Source: Calonectria ilicicola
Taxonomy: Eukaryota; Ascomycota; Sordariomycetes; Hypocreales; Nectriaceae
Reading direction: 5' to 3'
Assembly (NCBI GenBank): GCA_020809705.1
Contig: CP085831.1
Coordinates: 5,332,001-5,396,000, forward strand
DNA: 64,000 nucleotides
The notes under the pieces are model-generated. The model saw only the letters and a list, made by a program, of their open reading frames with translations, had not been told where the DNA came from and made no database searches. The translations under genes and the position numbers were made by a program. Positions 23,143-35,054 of the stretch are shown here, piece after piece (the first letter of the stretch is position 1; each line of letters opens with the position of its first letter).

Positions 23143-24363
23143 TCATGTTGTTGAATCTATTTCGACATGGTCGCTGCCCACACTGTTCAATTTCTTTTTC
23201 TCTTCTTGCCCCGGTTGTCGCTCAACAAGATGCGACTCTGTATCTGCTTTACTGGACTCGCCATGTAAGTGAACGCTTTTGTCGCATTTAACCTTTTTAG
23301 TAAAGAGCAATGTAAGCCGTATAGCAAAGGGCTTTAGAAACGGAAGACAGGCGCAGGAAAGAGCTGAAGTGATTTCAGCCACTGACCATAAAGCCGGTGT
23401 TACGTTCCACCATGTGACATCTTCCTCCGGCTGTAGCCATTGTAAACGGATGATAGAGACGATCACAGTGCTGAAAGCATATTCAATTAGCCGAATTCAA
23501 GCATTAGTTTTGTGACTCTTGACTCACAAGAAACCCAACCCAAAAACGCCCATTAGATAGATTTTCTGGCCACGCGGAAGTCGAAGCTTCCATAAATCCG
23601 GGAGCGGAAGCATTATGACAGCGATATCGCTGACCAAGTTGAAAATCCCATTAAAGTACCACCAGTCTAGTGCATTTGGCATGCAATTTCCCTGAACCCT
23701 CTTATCCCAGGCGGCATCTAGAGGAATGCATTCCACGAATATACCAATAAGCTGAGAAATAGCCCATAGGACGACGACGACAATGGCCCCGATACAGGCG
23801 TTTCGCATTCCCGAAATTGATAGCAACCGAAAATAATGCAGTAGGAATGTCAATTTGATAAGAATTAGCGCAATGGTATATGCCAAAATGGATATCCAAA
23901 ATGACTGCGGCTGAAGTTAGCTGTAAAATCATATTGAAAATCCGAGATTGGAATGTATTGCTTGCCCTTAGGTAGATTATCATATTTTCGCCAGATACGT
24001 TTTCTAGGTGCCGTCCAAGACCATATTGAGTCACTACCGAGTATTAGTTGCATATTCAGTGGAACCGAAATTTGTTTGGCTATTGCGTGGGCACGCACTT
24101 GAGGCTATTGTGACTCCACAGGCCATGATAGACGCCTTTAAACGAATGTTAGCACATACTTCGAAGTTGTCACCACGTCGAATTGAACATACCCAGGAGG
24201 CAATGGCGAAAAAGTCGTCAAGCGTAAACTGCCTGACAAGCGTACGACTGACAATTCTTAGCCCAACCATCAATGTGGAGATGAATAATAGAACTGCGAC
24301 AACAGCAACAACCAATGGACCCTTTGTCTGAGAAGACTCGGGAACATGCTCCATTGCAGCCAT
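23143..24363 (-). CDS. SAT4-type integral membrane protein (fungal rhodopsin-fold domain)
   Basis: Five exons, 24363-24193, 24135-24099, 24033-23966, 23904-23528 and 23470-23143, sum to 981 nt (326 residues). Seven membrane helices are expected. Diagnostic family segments are FTLDDFFAIASW after helix 1, YGLGRHLENVS after helix 3, AYTIALILIKLTFLLHYFRL, the GNCM...WWYFNGIFNLVSDIAVIMLPLPDLWKL block, and VSIIRLQWL...TWWNVTPALWSVAE. The third intron (23965-23905) has a GC donor (gcaagc) with a normal ctaac branch and cag acceptor. The cytoplasmic tail is short and charged. Members are common near secondary-metabolite and virulence genes and some belong to the PTH11-like receptor group; the molecular function is not established. 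Confidence 0.9.
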
Positions 24364-27243
24364 TGATTGTCAAATATGCACGGTCGTCAAAACGGTGGCC
24401 CGCCTCGTTTGAATATTGGATGGATCACGAAAAGCAATGACTGGACGGAGTGGTCTAAGATAGCTAGCCCTGGCCGCCAGTGCAGAGAAGTCGGGTTGGC
24501 TGGTGAGAAATCTGAGGCCGACACGATCTAGCGAGGCTAGACAATGAAAGCATTAAATCTCTTAACCAAGGCATGCTGGGGCAATTGAAGAATGAAGGGC
24601 CACGGTGTTTCACAGCACTGTTTTGGTCAAGCTGATCAGCCCCTGTATCATCCTTATCCAGCCAACGAATTTGGCAAGCCACACACGGCACAGCATCAGC
24701 TGATCAATCAGCTGATTCGTCGCTACCCATGTGTGTCTCAAAGCAATTAGTTACCAACCGGCCATATTCTGGCGCGCTGAAAGACGCGCGCTGAGATGCG
24801 AGACATTTTGATGTAGACGGGAAAGTCCGTAAACTTAAGCCATGCAGTCCGGACTATGTGTTGGAATGTTGGATCTTGTAAAAGGCGTAAACTATTCCAA
24901 GTACAGTCATAAACGATATTCCCCCTGCATTATTTGCCATAGCAAAACTCTCTATTAAGCCATGTACGCTCCCAGATTTCTACTGTCGATGTTAAGCGTA
25001 ATTATCTCTATGCCGAGGTTCCGGGCCTCTTTTGGTGTAAGTTTAGAGACGTCATCCTTGTTGGAATTGTAACAGCTAACTCGAACACGAAGGCGATCTC
25101 TCTATTGAGTAAGGGTCAGGACTTTTTATGATCGTATTGACTGGGGATGCCCTCAGCCCCTGTTTTCTGTGAGGGGTTCTATCAGGTATTTGTACCCCCT
25201 CGGCTGGTGTCAGAATATCCTTACAACAGTACATTTATTATGCAAATTCGGATCACTGCACACGCCACACTGCGTAATTCTAACAACCTTGACGAATGCA
25301 GATGTGCAATAGACCAAGACAAGCCTTCTGTCTTGCACTTATTCGGGACCCTCAATTTCCGCATTTTTGTCGACACTTGTGAAAGTCCTCACCATAATGT
25401 TGGATGCATGCACTGGACAATAGGTGAATATATCTTGCACCAGCAGACAGAATAGAAATCAATTCAATGGGCTCGGCAACAAAAAAACACTGGATTAGCC
25501 GTGTAGCTTTTTTTTATCGTTATCGGCCTTTTTCGCCAGGGGCCAATCCTTTCATCGCCTGTGAACACAGTTGACAGTAACAATACAAGGGAGTTGTCTT
25601 TCCGTGTCATTTGATTGACTCTGTTATCAGAGGTCGGAATAGCCCCGACCTCATTGAATCGAAGGCTGCCGGCAGCGGCGTTATTTGCAGTTTTGAGCTT
25701 GGCCAAGTTAGTGCAAAGGCCACAGTTGCAGCGGGCTGTGCCTGTGGCCCCGTGCCCAGGTTGACGGAGCCAACAAAAGAGGTTACAGGAGGAGAAAAGG
25801 CATTCCAGAAATACATGATATGTAGATTTTGGCGGCGGGGTACTAGGAAAATAAACATGCTTTGAGTGGGGGTTCAGATGGATTCCACTCTTTAGCTTTC
25901 GCTGCCGTTGCCGGTAGAGCTGGCCTGATGCGGGGTATTCCAACAGGGCCAAACTTGGGTCCGGCCTATGCTGAAGCTACCGGAGGAAATAGCCTGCTTG
26001 GGCTACAGTCATCAATGCTCAAGTTTACGAGAGTTCTTTTCTTTCCCAGCCTCTGTTTTTAGGGGGACCCTCCCTCTGGTGTTCTGCCTCTTCAAGCTTA
26101 ACTTGTGCTCGATTTGTCCTGTAGTGTTTTCCTCACATGATCTAGTTGCTTAAAGCTTAAGTTGCTCTACTTGTCCTACTTTTACTTTTGTGGCCCATGC
26201 TCAAGCCTTTTTTAGTAGCGCCGCTTGCCGTTTGGTTTCAGCCGTCTTAGGCGTGCTCTTTCTAGCCTTTAGTAAACTCGAGCGTTTTATGAGTGGACGC
26301 CCCTTTGTGTTAGTAGCTCGCTCGCTTCTTGCTTCACGGCGTGAAGCAAGAAGCCACTTTGCTTTTTCTGGGGCGTGGGTGCAGTGGAAAGTCTCCCCCA
26401 GCACAGGCTTAGTTAGCGAGCGAAAGCCTGTCTTGCCTTTTTGCCTTGCCGAGCTCTCTCTAGGCCTTGACTAGCCTAAGCTAAGCCCTGTCAGGGACGC
26501 AGCGGGGTTCTCCAAAAAGAGGGTACAGTATGAAGGGGGAGGGTGCGAGGGTGAGAAAGAGCGAGAGGGTGCGGGATAGTTCGGAACGTCCTCATTCAGC
26601 TTTTCATTTTGACTCTGCCACTCTTAGGCCTACCTACACAGCCTCCACCTAGTAAAATCCCTGTGATATAACCTTGCAATGTCCCGTTGCTGGAAAGTGA
26701 TTTGGCCACATCATCTGGAGTATTTAGCTGGTTAGGTGCGACGAGTCCACACAAGTGCCGACGAGTTCGGCGTTCTGGCACTTAGCGTCTGGGCCAAGGC
26801 CCGTTCCGGACCCTTGCTTCGGTTAGCCGTGCCGGACCTAACTGTCTCCTCTTTCCCCGCTATCCCATGGTCCTGGTTACGTGCTAAATTATCACTTTTG
26901 ATCATCGGGACTCATCCTATTACAAGGAAAGGTGGATCCATCTGCGGCTCGCTTACAACCGACAAGCCGTAAATGGGACGTCACTACTTCTGCAATGCCA
27001 ACATTTGTATGTTGATGCCCGACCATGGGGTGCTGGCATTTTAGCCACTCGTTCCCCATTTTCACCGTTTAATAATCACGAGCTTACTGGGTCAGTCATA
27101 CATCATCACCCTACGAAAGCGACCTGTGGTCGCCCCGTACTCTATCTGAACGTGCTGTACCTGAGACGACGGCAGGTGACGGTCAGTAACGTAACGTGAC
27201 TCCCTTGCTTGGCGTGGAAGATGAAACGTCTATTGAACCGTAG
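24364..27243. other. gene desert, first part, 2.9 kb
   Basis: No intact gene. Frames around 25464-25952 and 26190-26474 are long for chance but have no recognisable domain. Two imperfect copies of an AGCTTAAsTTG...TTGTCCT motif lie near 26093-26130 and 26153-26190. The stretch looks like aged repeat or transposon debris with normal base composition. Confidence 0.4.
26324..26354. repeat. perfect inverted repeat, 14-bp arms, 3-base loop
   Basis: GCTTCTTGCTTCAC, then GGC, then GTGAAGCAAGAAGC. It is not followed by a T tract and lies in the gene desert, so it is more likely part of a dead mobile element than a terminator. Confidence 0.75.
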
Positions 27244-27671
27244 CTCGACGTAGAGGTCCATTCAGTCCTGCTGAGAGCCATCGCCCTGTATAACAGCTAC
27301 CCGCAACAAGCATACGAAAACCTGTGGATGTCAGTCGTCGCAGATCAGGCCCCCGGGCGTCCGATTCAAAACCAGGATCTCGACGTAACTAGTTAATGCA
27401 AGTTGTGCACAATATTCCGAGCAAGCCTCTGTGAAACCTTTCTATGGCTGCTGCAGGTCCCCCTTATAAGCAAAGCTCGCCTGAATTAACTCAGTTGGCT
27501 TATAACTTTCCTAGTGAGGGCGATATTGACGATGAACCCTTGACTAAGCTTCGTCCCTCCGACCTAACGATTGTGTCGCACAAGCTTCGACCATTGATAC
27601 CACACGGGAACACCCGTCGTGATGCTTACGACAGGCTGGCGAGAAAAGTCTGGGTTTCTCACTGCGTCTGA
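27244..27671 (+). pseudogene. decayed coding fragments of unknown origin
   Basis: A frame at 27244-27396 opens after a stop and reads with protein-like texture (HSVLLRAIALYNSYPQQAY then ENLWMSVVADQAPGRPIQ), lacks a start, and ends at TAA. A second frame at 27444-27671 begins MAAAGPPYKQSSPELTQL and includes RPSDLTIVSHKLRPLIPHG. The two are in different register or separated by a gap, so I read them as remnants of one or more broken genes or of a mobile element. I do not recognise the family. Confidence 0.3.
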
Positions 27672-28542
27672 CATGCCATAGTGGCTAATGCAGCGGGCTC
27701 ATCCGGGCGCCGGTCCTTGCAGCTTCAGCAACAATAAGGCCACGTCATTTATCATCGATGTCGATGCGATGACGAGTACCGCTAAGTTCAGTAAGCCTTC
27801 AGCCACCCCCCTACCCCTAAGAAAGAGGGTTATAAGCGATCGAATAGAATCAAGACTCGTCTGCCACTTGAGAACCAGGTTCGCGATTTTATCCAGCATA
27901 ATCATAGTAATCAATAATACAAGCCACGAGATGCAAGGTATTTTTGCGATGTCGTTTACTTGTTTATGAAGTTGAACTCTGGGGGGGCTTGAAAAGGGCG
28001 TTCAGCCATGTCTCAAGTCGGATTACAACAGCATAAGCTTGGAAGATGGCCATTTCGGTAATCGTTAGTTCAGCCATCAAAAATGCATATCTTAAGTCAG
28101 ATACAGCAGCATCAACTCGATGAAAGAAGCAAATGTAGCGGAAAGTAGATTCAGTAACCCGAAAGTGCTTGTCTCACGTCGTTTACACTGTACATGAGTT
28201 TCGCAGGTGTCCATGTCGTCGCCGAGAAGAAGCAAAAAGTCAATGGCCAGGTTACCGAAAATGGAAGTATTGAGTCGATCACAGCGGCGTCAGCTAAGCC
28301 ATATTCGATTGTTGTCACATAATCTAACCTAAATACAGACTAGCCCCGGCTGCGACTCTAGAGAAATGTGCCCCGTTTTCGCTTTTCACCCAATCAAATC
28401 GTGCAAATCTCTACTAGCTGTTGATCCCAGCCATCACGATACGAAGCTGGGAGACCATGTCTGCTTCGCGTCTCCTCGATCCATCATACAGAGATCGTTT
28501 GTGTGTACGTAGTAGTGCTCTGTCGGTTCGCTTAGAGCATTT
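27672..28542. other. gene desert, middle part, 0.9 kb
   Basis: No feature that I can support. Short frames near 27688-27969 on both strands lack a domain. Confidence 0.4.
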
Positions 28543-28746
28543 TTAGACCCCGTCTGGCAGGGTATTCTGCCGCTGCTGCTGTGCCATCGCTAGCCTAAGC
28601 CGTGTGAAGCGGGTTTGGTATGTTGGTTTTCCCTAACTGTTTCCTCCTCGTGCGGCTCTTCGCGCTTCCGCCTTTGCCTCATTACTCACGAGGAAGTCCT
28701 TGTTTTTCGCTAGTACACACAGCATGTTACCGATGTTGTCACTCTT
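28543..28746 (-). pseudogene. decayed coding fragment with an internal TAG
   Basis: The minus strand reads 68 codons: DNIGNMLCVLAKNKDFLVS, then NEAKAEARRAARGGNS, one TAG at 28635-28633, then GKPTYQTRFTRLRLAMAQQQ to a stop. Texture on both sides of the TAG is the same, so it probably replaces a CAG (Gln) codon, a C to T change of the kind RIP makes. There is no start codon. Origin unknown, perhaps a transposon protein. Confidence 0.35.
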
Positions 28747-29142
28747 CTAGAGTCGTTCGGCCTGACCTGCATTGATAGGTGGCCCACGGTAATGGTAGTG
28801 TCCGTCAGTGTTCGGCTTCTGGGCATGGTGTCCTTGTTTCTAATCTAGGAGTGTCTGTAGCTTATTTAGGAGGGGAGTTCGTATCGGGTCCTGGGTAAGA
28901 TGAGTTGCAGTATATCATATCCCCATAGCTCTCCTTAAAAAGAGCAACCGATATTAGGGCCTAGTGGCTATCTTTAATAAAAGTCACCTTAGCTTTTGGT
29001 TATAATAGGGCGGCTGTGCTCTAGGCGACAACAGGTGCCACGAAGAGCCACCCTCAATAATACTTCGGTGAACTCACGACTTTATTTAAGGGTATTAAAT
29101 AGCTAGGTACACATTCCAAGCCCATTGTTACTGACGTTGTTG
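28747..29142. other. gene desert, last part, 0.4 kb
   Basis: Nothing recognised; it runs into the 3' flank of the bZIP gene. Confidence 0.4.
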
Positions 29143-30181
29143 CTACTGTGGCTGCGGTTGTCGGGGCTGCTGAGGCATGTAAGTGTCAGGAGTCTGCATC
29201 AATGAGTTACTAAGGTGGAAACCGATACCTAAAATAACACTGGAATTAGTCTCCCACTTAAGCATGCCATGATCGCCAGCTTCACCGAAGTTAATACCAG
29301 GATTCAAGTCTTTGTACTCTAGCTTGACGTCCCTGTGCCCCACGGCGCCAATGTTGTTGGTGCCAGTGTTGCTAAACGTTAGCATCGAGGCTGGTACGCT
29401 GGTCGGTATGTAGCTGGTGCTGTATTCATCCATTTTTGTTGACGAGGGGCTGGAAACATTGGATGAAATAAGGCAAGGGACCGCACTATCCCAGGTTTTG
29501 CAGTCGTTGGGGTGAAGCACGTCTTGCCGGCTGTAGTTGGGGAGAGGGCCATGATCGGCGAAGGTGAAAGGCGGGACTCTGGGGCTGGGAATGGTCTCGC
29601 CTCTAGTGTTGGAGTTATTATGATCGGCTATGGGTTTTCATGTCAGCAAATCTGAGGCGGATTTTATTCCGCCACCTAACATAAACGTACCTGGAGTAGA
29701 GCAGGGCGACGAAGTCAGAGAACCGCCCATTTTCTCCTTTAACCGGGCCAGCTGCTCTTCGAGTGACTTGTTGCGCCGTAGAAGGTCTTGCACAGTGTGG
29801 TCGCGGCTTTGCTTACTTTTGAGCTCTTCAATTTCTCGCCCCAGGCGCTCAATATATTCCTTGGTTCGGGCCCGGATGGCCCTCTGCGCCTCTCGGTCAT
29901 AGGATCGCTTGCGAGCAAGTTGTGAAGGTGTCAAGGCAGATACTCTGCGGGTTTCTACATGGGATTACAGTTAGATGGGTTAAGATTCCAGCCGTGGTGC
30001 TAACTGATGCGGGGGTGCGGTGGGCTAGCAACCATTGCTTCAAAGAGTAAAAAGCAAGCCCAGAGCAAAGAAAACTTGCGGCGCAGCAATCAGTCGGCAC
30101 CGAGGGGGAGGGGGGGAGTAGAAACTTGCCCTTGCGCATGGTAGTCTTGGCAGTAGGTTCCGCTGAAGCCGAATGAACCAT
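29143..30181 (-). CDS. bZIP transcription factor
   Basis: Three exons, 30181-30130, 29954-29691 and 29627-29143, give 266 residues. The first intron (30129-29955) has a GC donor (GGgcaagt) and a gtag acceptor; this join creates the family start TTMRKETRRVSALTPSQLAR. The basic region RKRSYDREAQRAIRARTK carries the expected N/D-x-A pattern of this fungal subgroup, followed by a coiled coil (EYIERLGREIEELKSKQSRD and on). The second intron (29690-29628, 63 nt) restores phase. The C-terminal half is Pro/Ser/Asn-rich and ends in a Gln/Pro run. It should act as a nuclear dimer. The genes it controls are not evident from position. Confidence 0.9.
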
Positions 30182-31362
30182 CTTGGCTATGTATGTGTGG
30201 GTGGCTGAATATGTGTGGAGTTGTATAACTGGCGAAGGTAAAGGGAAAGAAGACGGGGGAAACGAAAGTAAGTCCAAGATATTGTTATCCTTAAAGCAAT
30301 CGAGCTTGTGGGTGAAAAGAGTTGGTGGTTATGGTCCGGGTTTGTCCCTAGTTGGAGCGGCGGCGGTGTGTATGTAAATGCAGCAGAAGGAGCGGTAGAC
30401 TATGGAGTAACAAGGGTTTCTATCTTGGGTTTAAGGCCAAGCGTGACGTAAGCGCTAGATAGCGATCGGCCTGCTAGCTGATCGCTGTCGGGGGGTGTAT
30501 CGGGGTATGTCCAAACACATAGCATTTTAGGGCCTTGACCCTCTCTCAAAACCTATCTAAGAGGCACTGTTGGAAGTATGCCTCTAAGTGTGGTTGTCCC
30601 TAAATGCGTGATGTTACCATCACCTGTGGTCAGCTACGTGCTGGAACCTCGAGGTACAGCCAGTGGGCTAACTACTTTTAGCATAGGGGTGCTTAGAGAC
30701 GATGTGGACAAGATTTGAGAGTGGCCTGAGGGGATTCTCATCCTGTCTCCCAGATCAAGGCTGGACAGGTGGGCGAAAAGGATAAGTGGAGAGGATGCGG
30801 AGTATGGGTGGTAAGGGACCTCCACGGGGGGCTATCCGACCGATGATGGCGTGACTAGGCATGGTTGCTATGGAGCATGAAGCATGGAGCATTGGAACGT
30901 CATGGTCCACGGGAGGAGAGCAGGGTATGGGCAGGAGAAGATGAGGGGGCATCTCCTGAAAGACACGGCCCTCACTTCAAGGTTCAGTAGAAGTCACATC
31001 TTACATAAAAGGTGTAAAGTCTACCCGGAAAGTGAGATTTAAACCAAGAGATGTAATAGGGACAAAGCTAAGGACTAGAAGGCCGTTAATAACTGATGCT
31101 TCGCACATTAAATGGGGAAGCGAGACCCCCAAGTTGGGCGGATTAATTGAGCCACCAGTCTGTGTGATGATAGCACTAATTTGGACCCCAATTGGAGTAA
31201 TACCTGTATTCTGACCAAGGAAACACCTCGTGTCCTATTTGTTGGTCGGCATATCACATGTGAACCAAAAGGTTGTTTTCTAACTTTACCCAAACTCCAT
31301 TCACACCTATTCTATCGAACCAATAGGCTCGCCTTGACTCTCTTATGACCTTTGAAGTCAAA
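30182..31362. other. intergenic, 1.2 kb
   Basis: This includes the bZIP promoter (30182-30420, with Ct-rich and Gt-rich runs) and the 3' flank of the VOC gene. No other gene is recognised. Confidence 0.45.
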
Positions 31363-31956
31363 TTAGGCCGTGTCTATGCCTGCCATATGATCAAAGCTCA
31401 TATCTAAAACCTCCACCACATTCCCCCATGGATCCCTAAAATATAGACAATTTGAGCCGCTGGGCATGTTGACGATAGCATCACCAACTCTGCTCCCACC
31501 CTTACTAAGAACCTTTTCCAGGAGAGCATGAGGATCTGGATCTGTCACGCAGAGATGGAAGAAGCCGCCTCGGTTGTACTCAAACTCTTCTGTCCTTTGG
31601 TACACAGGATCGATGAACTCAAAAACCTCAAAACCAACGCCGTTGCCAGTGGCCATGAAAGCCAGCTTCACCTCTTGTAGTGATGATGGATAAATCTTGA
31701 AGATGCCATTGTTGGGGTCTTCGGAGCGCTTTATGTGCTTGATCTTGTTACCGTGCACTTTGAAACCCATGATTTCGGTGTACCATTTGGTCACAGCCTC
31801 GATATCGGGCACGCAGACACCGATGTGGTTTATAGGGCGCATGTGAGTCTGGGCCTTGCTAGTCAGCACCGCCTCGTTATTGTCAGCGGAGGTGTACTTA
31901 CGGCTGACATCTTTGATTTGTTGCGTGCTGTAGGTGAGAAGTTTGGAAATGAACAT
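31363..31956 (-). CDS. VOC/glyoxalase-fold protein
   Basis: A single open frame of 197 residues from ATG 31956; a second ATG at 31842 (MRPINHIGVCV) starts exactly at the domain and gives 159 residues, the usual length. The N-terminal 38 residues are not conserved-looking and contain a gtaagt donor sequence near 31905, so part may be leader. The vicinal-oxygen-chelate domain shows its metal ligands: His in PINHIGVCV, His in GGFFHLCVTD, and Glu in GNVVEVLDMS near the end, with the FRDPWGN loop. Such proteins include glyoxalase I, dioxygenases and isomerases; the reaction cannot be assigned. A TATAT-like stretch lies at about 31998-32006 on the minus strand. Confidence 0.85.
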   Translation of the reverse strand: MFISKLLTYSTQQIKDVSRKYTSADNNEAVLTSKAQTHMRPINHIGVCVPDIEAVTKWYTEIMGFKVHGNKIKHIKRSEDPNNGIFKIYPSSLQEVKLAFMATGNGVGFEVFEFIDPVYQRTEEFEYNRGGFFHLCVTDPDPHALLEKVLSKGGSRVGDAIVNMPSGSNCLYFRDPWGNVVEVLDMSFDHMAGIDTA

Positions 31957-32409
31957 AGAAAGGTTTCCCCGCGTTAACCCATGTCCTAGCGTCCAAGGAT
32001 ATAAACCCTTTTTTGTACCTCACGTGTTCTGCACTTAGTAGCAAATTTTGACCTCGCCGAGTGTCCGTATAATTGGGCATTGGCCGCAGGCGGAAGTCGC
32101 TGGTGATCGGCCCGTAGCGTGCTCCACTCGGGAGTACGGCCTTAGTTGTCTTGGTCGGAAATGCAGCCGACATAGTCCGGAAGTCGGCGGGCATATGCCC
32201 GTGCAAAAGTTAGGCCGAGATTCCGGTGTAGAAATATTGGTCATTAGATGGATTATCACAATGTAGTCACAAGAAGTAGTATTGATGACTACGGTATCCA
32301 CATTGGCCGCACATTGCATCTAGTCTGGAAGCTTCTGTGACTTGAGTGTGGCGATTCCTTAATTCAGAATAGAATATCATTCAGCTTACGTAGAATTCCC
32401 TCTTCTAGG
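31957..32409. other. intergenic, 0.45 kb
   Basis: VOC promoter and 3' flank of the Zn2Cys6 gene. Nothing else is seen. Confidence 0.5.
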
Positions 32410-35054
32410 CTAGTGTCTCAGCGAACTATTAGACATTATATCCCCAGATGTGACAGAAAAGAAGCTACCCCAATCTGGAGACATCCCCTGTAGATCCATC
32501 GTAAGCATCCAATCTAGATCAAAATCAACACCTACGTTATCGTCAGTCGCGTGATATTTGCCCCCAGATCGGGAGGCCTCTACAGCACTACCGTTCTTAT
32601 AATTTGTGGACCCTGAGGCCGCAGGTCCTTCCCCTGAGGCTTTTGATCTACTTTGGCTCCGTCCAGGGCGGCGGCCGGGCCAATTACTTGACTTGTACTG
32701 AATATCCCAATGACGCTGAAGCCTGGCTATAAATTCTCGAGCTCTTTTGGCGCTCTCCCATGTAGATCCTAGTTCATCTAATGCCCTGAAGCAAGTTCCC
32801 AAGTAGCCAAACACCTCGTCTTCTTGAGAAAGTTGATGTGAAATTGTGGTGAAGAGCAGTGGTAAGGCCGCGGAGAATATGATGGTTACAGCTTGGATAT
32901 TCATACGTCTCAGAGGATACCGGTTTTCATACGAGCAAAGAAGTTGTGCGATGGAACTAGCCGATTCAATACACATTTGTCGAGCATGGTGAGCTCCTGG
33001 TCCTTGGGGTGGCTGCGGTTGGAGGTAAGATTTGGACATGTATGGTCTATGAGCGTAGATAATTGCCTGATGATATTGCATACTATTAAAATCAGTCTCT
33101 AAAACGACAACCAAGAGTTAACTGCAAAATTAGATAACTTACTGCAACATCAGAACGTGTGGAAGATAAGGCGTGGTGTGGTCCGCGCAGTTGACTTGAA
33201 CTTCAAAGGGCAGAGTAGCTTTCCATTTCAGAAGCCGGGCCACAGTCTTGGCATTGATCTCTTGGAGTGTTGACTTTGGAATGGAAACATCTCCGTATAC
33301 GGTAGTAGACAAAGGGCCCATTGTTTCAATCAGCGAGGCCTGGTACCGACACACCAGATCAGTATAGTCTGTGTAAGAAATCGAGGGCGATGCCGATGAC
33401 CCGTAGGCAGTCCATTGTTCAGCTCTCTCATGACGAGAAGCAGGCCTCGTGGCAGTGGCATCTTTGGGAGAGAATCGGAAAGGCTGTCCAATTTGGAAGC
33501 TCCAGGCACTGTCATTGATTGTCAAAAGAGACCAGTTCGTGCGTTTGATGAGAGCTTACTGGTCTACTCCGCAAGCTCCCCAGAAGACGACTTTACGAAG
33601 CTCTGCCTCTGCTACTGTAAGAAGGCCCTTTTCGATGTACTGCATGAGATTTTGGTCCAGCGCCAGAAGATATGCTAATCTCATCGCCATACCTGACTCA
33701 TTTAGTGCCCAGAAACACGTGCAGTGATATAGACGAACGCACCGCTGTACAGCCAGGCTCTGGCATCCCTGCCTGTGCCATTCTCATGCGCGCTGAGGAT
33801 AACCAGTGCTTGGACGGTGGCCACAGTAGGGGGCGAATCAAGCTCAATCTCAAGTAACGCTTTTGCCCGATCCGCAAAAAACTCGGTAAGGGACCGCGGA
33901 AATGTGACAAAAGCTGGATGATAGCGAGTATCAAAGGCAGCTCCGACTGCGCAGCTATACCAAGAAGTATTAGAAATGGTGAGGGGTGGCCTAGATCTTT
34001 TTTTTTTTTTAGTAGACTTACATAGCATTTGACAAAGCTTCCGAGTAGTATGGTGTATCTTCTCCTCCGTGCCACTGCGATTTGGCGTTGCTAAAAATGG
34101 TCCTATCCACTACGTGGGAAGATGGATCGTGCCAAGCAAAGTAAAGGCTGGTAAGGTGTTCCTCAATCTCGGGTGGAGCGCGTTTCCCAAGCCCGATGAG
34201 GTCAAGGTATTTCATCCCATCGTTTCGGGTCGACCGGAGATAAACGCTCGTGTTCCCATCCGTTCCAGGCATCTCAAGCAAGTGGAAATTCGACGTAGAA
34301 CCGAAGAAGCGAATATGTCCGCCTGGTCTAATTTGTAGTGTACCGATGCGGTCGGAGAGCTGCTCGACCAGCTCATCCTCGCTGTCTGGGGAGCTTTCGG
34401 GATCGAAATCGTCCAACGTGGAGGTATCTGGTGGAACTTGAGATTCGACGTCTAGCATGGATTGAAGCCTGCGTATGTTGATATCAGATGGAAAGCTTTT
34501 TCTAGACGTGGTTTATCCGCCGACTTACGTTGCTGGCTCATCTATTGACTCTGGTAGCACATCCTCGATGATTTGCTCGGTGGAGGGTGCATTTATTGGC
34601 TCGGTGGACTGAAACTGCAGCTGTGCGAGACCTAGAGAATGTAATATTACGGACAGTGTTTTGGAATTGCCCGGCTGCATAGGCGGTGGGTCGAAGCCAT
34701 TTTCGGTGATGAATTGGGAGAGCTGGTTCACCCTGTTTGACAGCAATTTGATGGCAACGCGTGGAGATAACCTAGGCGACAGACCTTGAGTATTCGAGAA
34801 GCCTTCTAATCACATAACACCACTTACCTTCTTCGATCAGCTCTGGCCTCGTATCGACATTCTTTCCCCTTTCGCAAACAACAACCACAGACAGGTGTGA
34901 CGCCATCGCACTTGAGAACTGTTATTGTTGTATACTCTACTGAAAATGAAGCGCTGCATACCTTGACTTTGCCTTCTCGACACTGCGCACAGGCAGTTGT
35001 CACATGTTTTCGAAATTTTCTCTTGGGCGTAGATTGAGATATTGATGGTGTCAT
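32410..35054 (-). CDS. Zn2Cys6 transcription factor with fungal-specific middle domain (NirA-like layout)
   Basis: Eight exons: 35054-34962, 34910-34828, 34771-34529, 34468-34022, 33954-33743, 33692-33560, 33508-33143 and 33082-32410. They sum to 2250 nt, 749 residues. The zinc cluster spans exons 1 and 2: CAQCREGKVKC with DGVTPVCGCCLRKGKEC, an exact CX2CX6CX6CX2CX6C. The middle-homology domain runs from about residue 200 (LTSLYFAWHDPSSHVVDRTI) through GMAMRLAYLLAL and AWSFQIGQPF. The C-terminus is charged and then hydrophobic-acidic. The domain order and wording resemble NirA-type regulators, but nitrate genes are not nearby. It is divergent from the Gfo/Idh/MocA gene, which is its most likely target. 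Confidence 0.92.

Noticed and set aside
25464..25952. Minus-strand frame of 162 codons in the gene desert
   Set aside because: It does not resemble a known family and overlaps a plus-strand frame of similar quality (25611-25865).
31363..31956. Intron in the N-terminal part of the VOC gene at a gtaagt near 31905
   Set aside because: None of the nearby AG acceptors keeps the frame. The donor may lie in the leader if translation starts at 31842.
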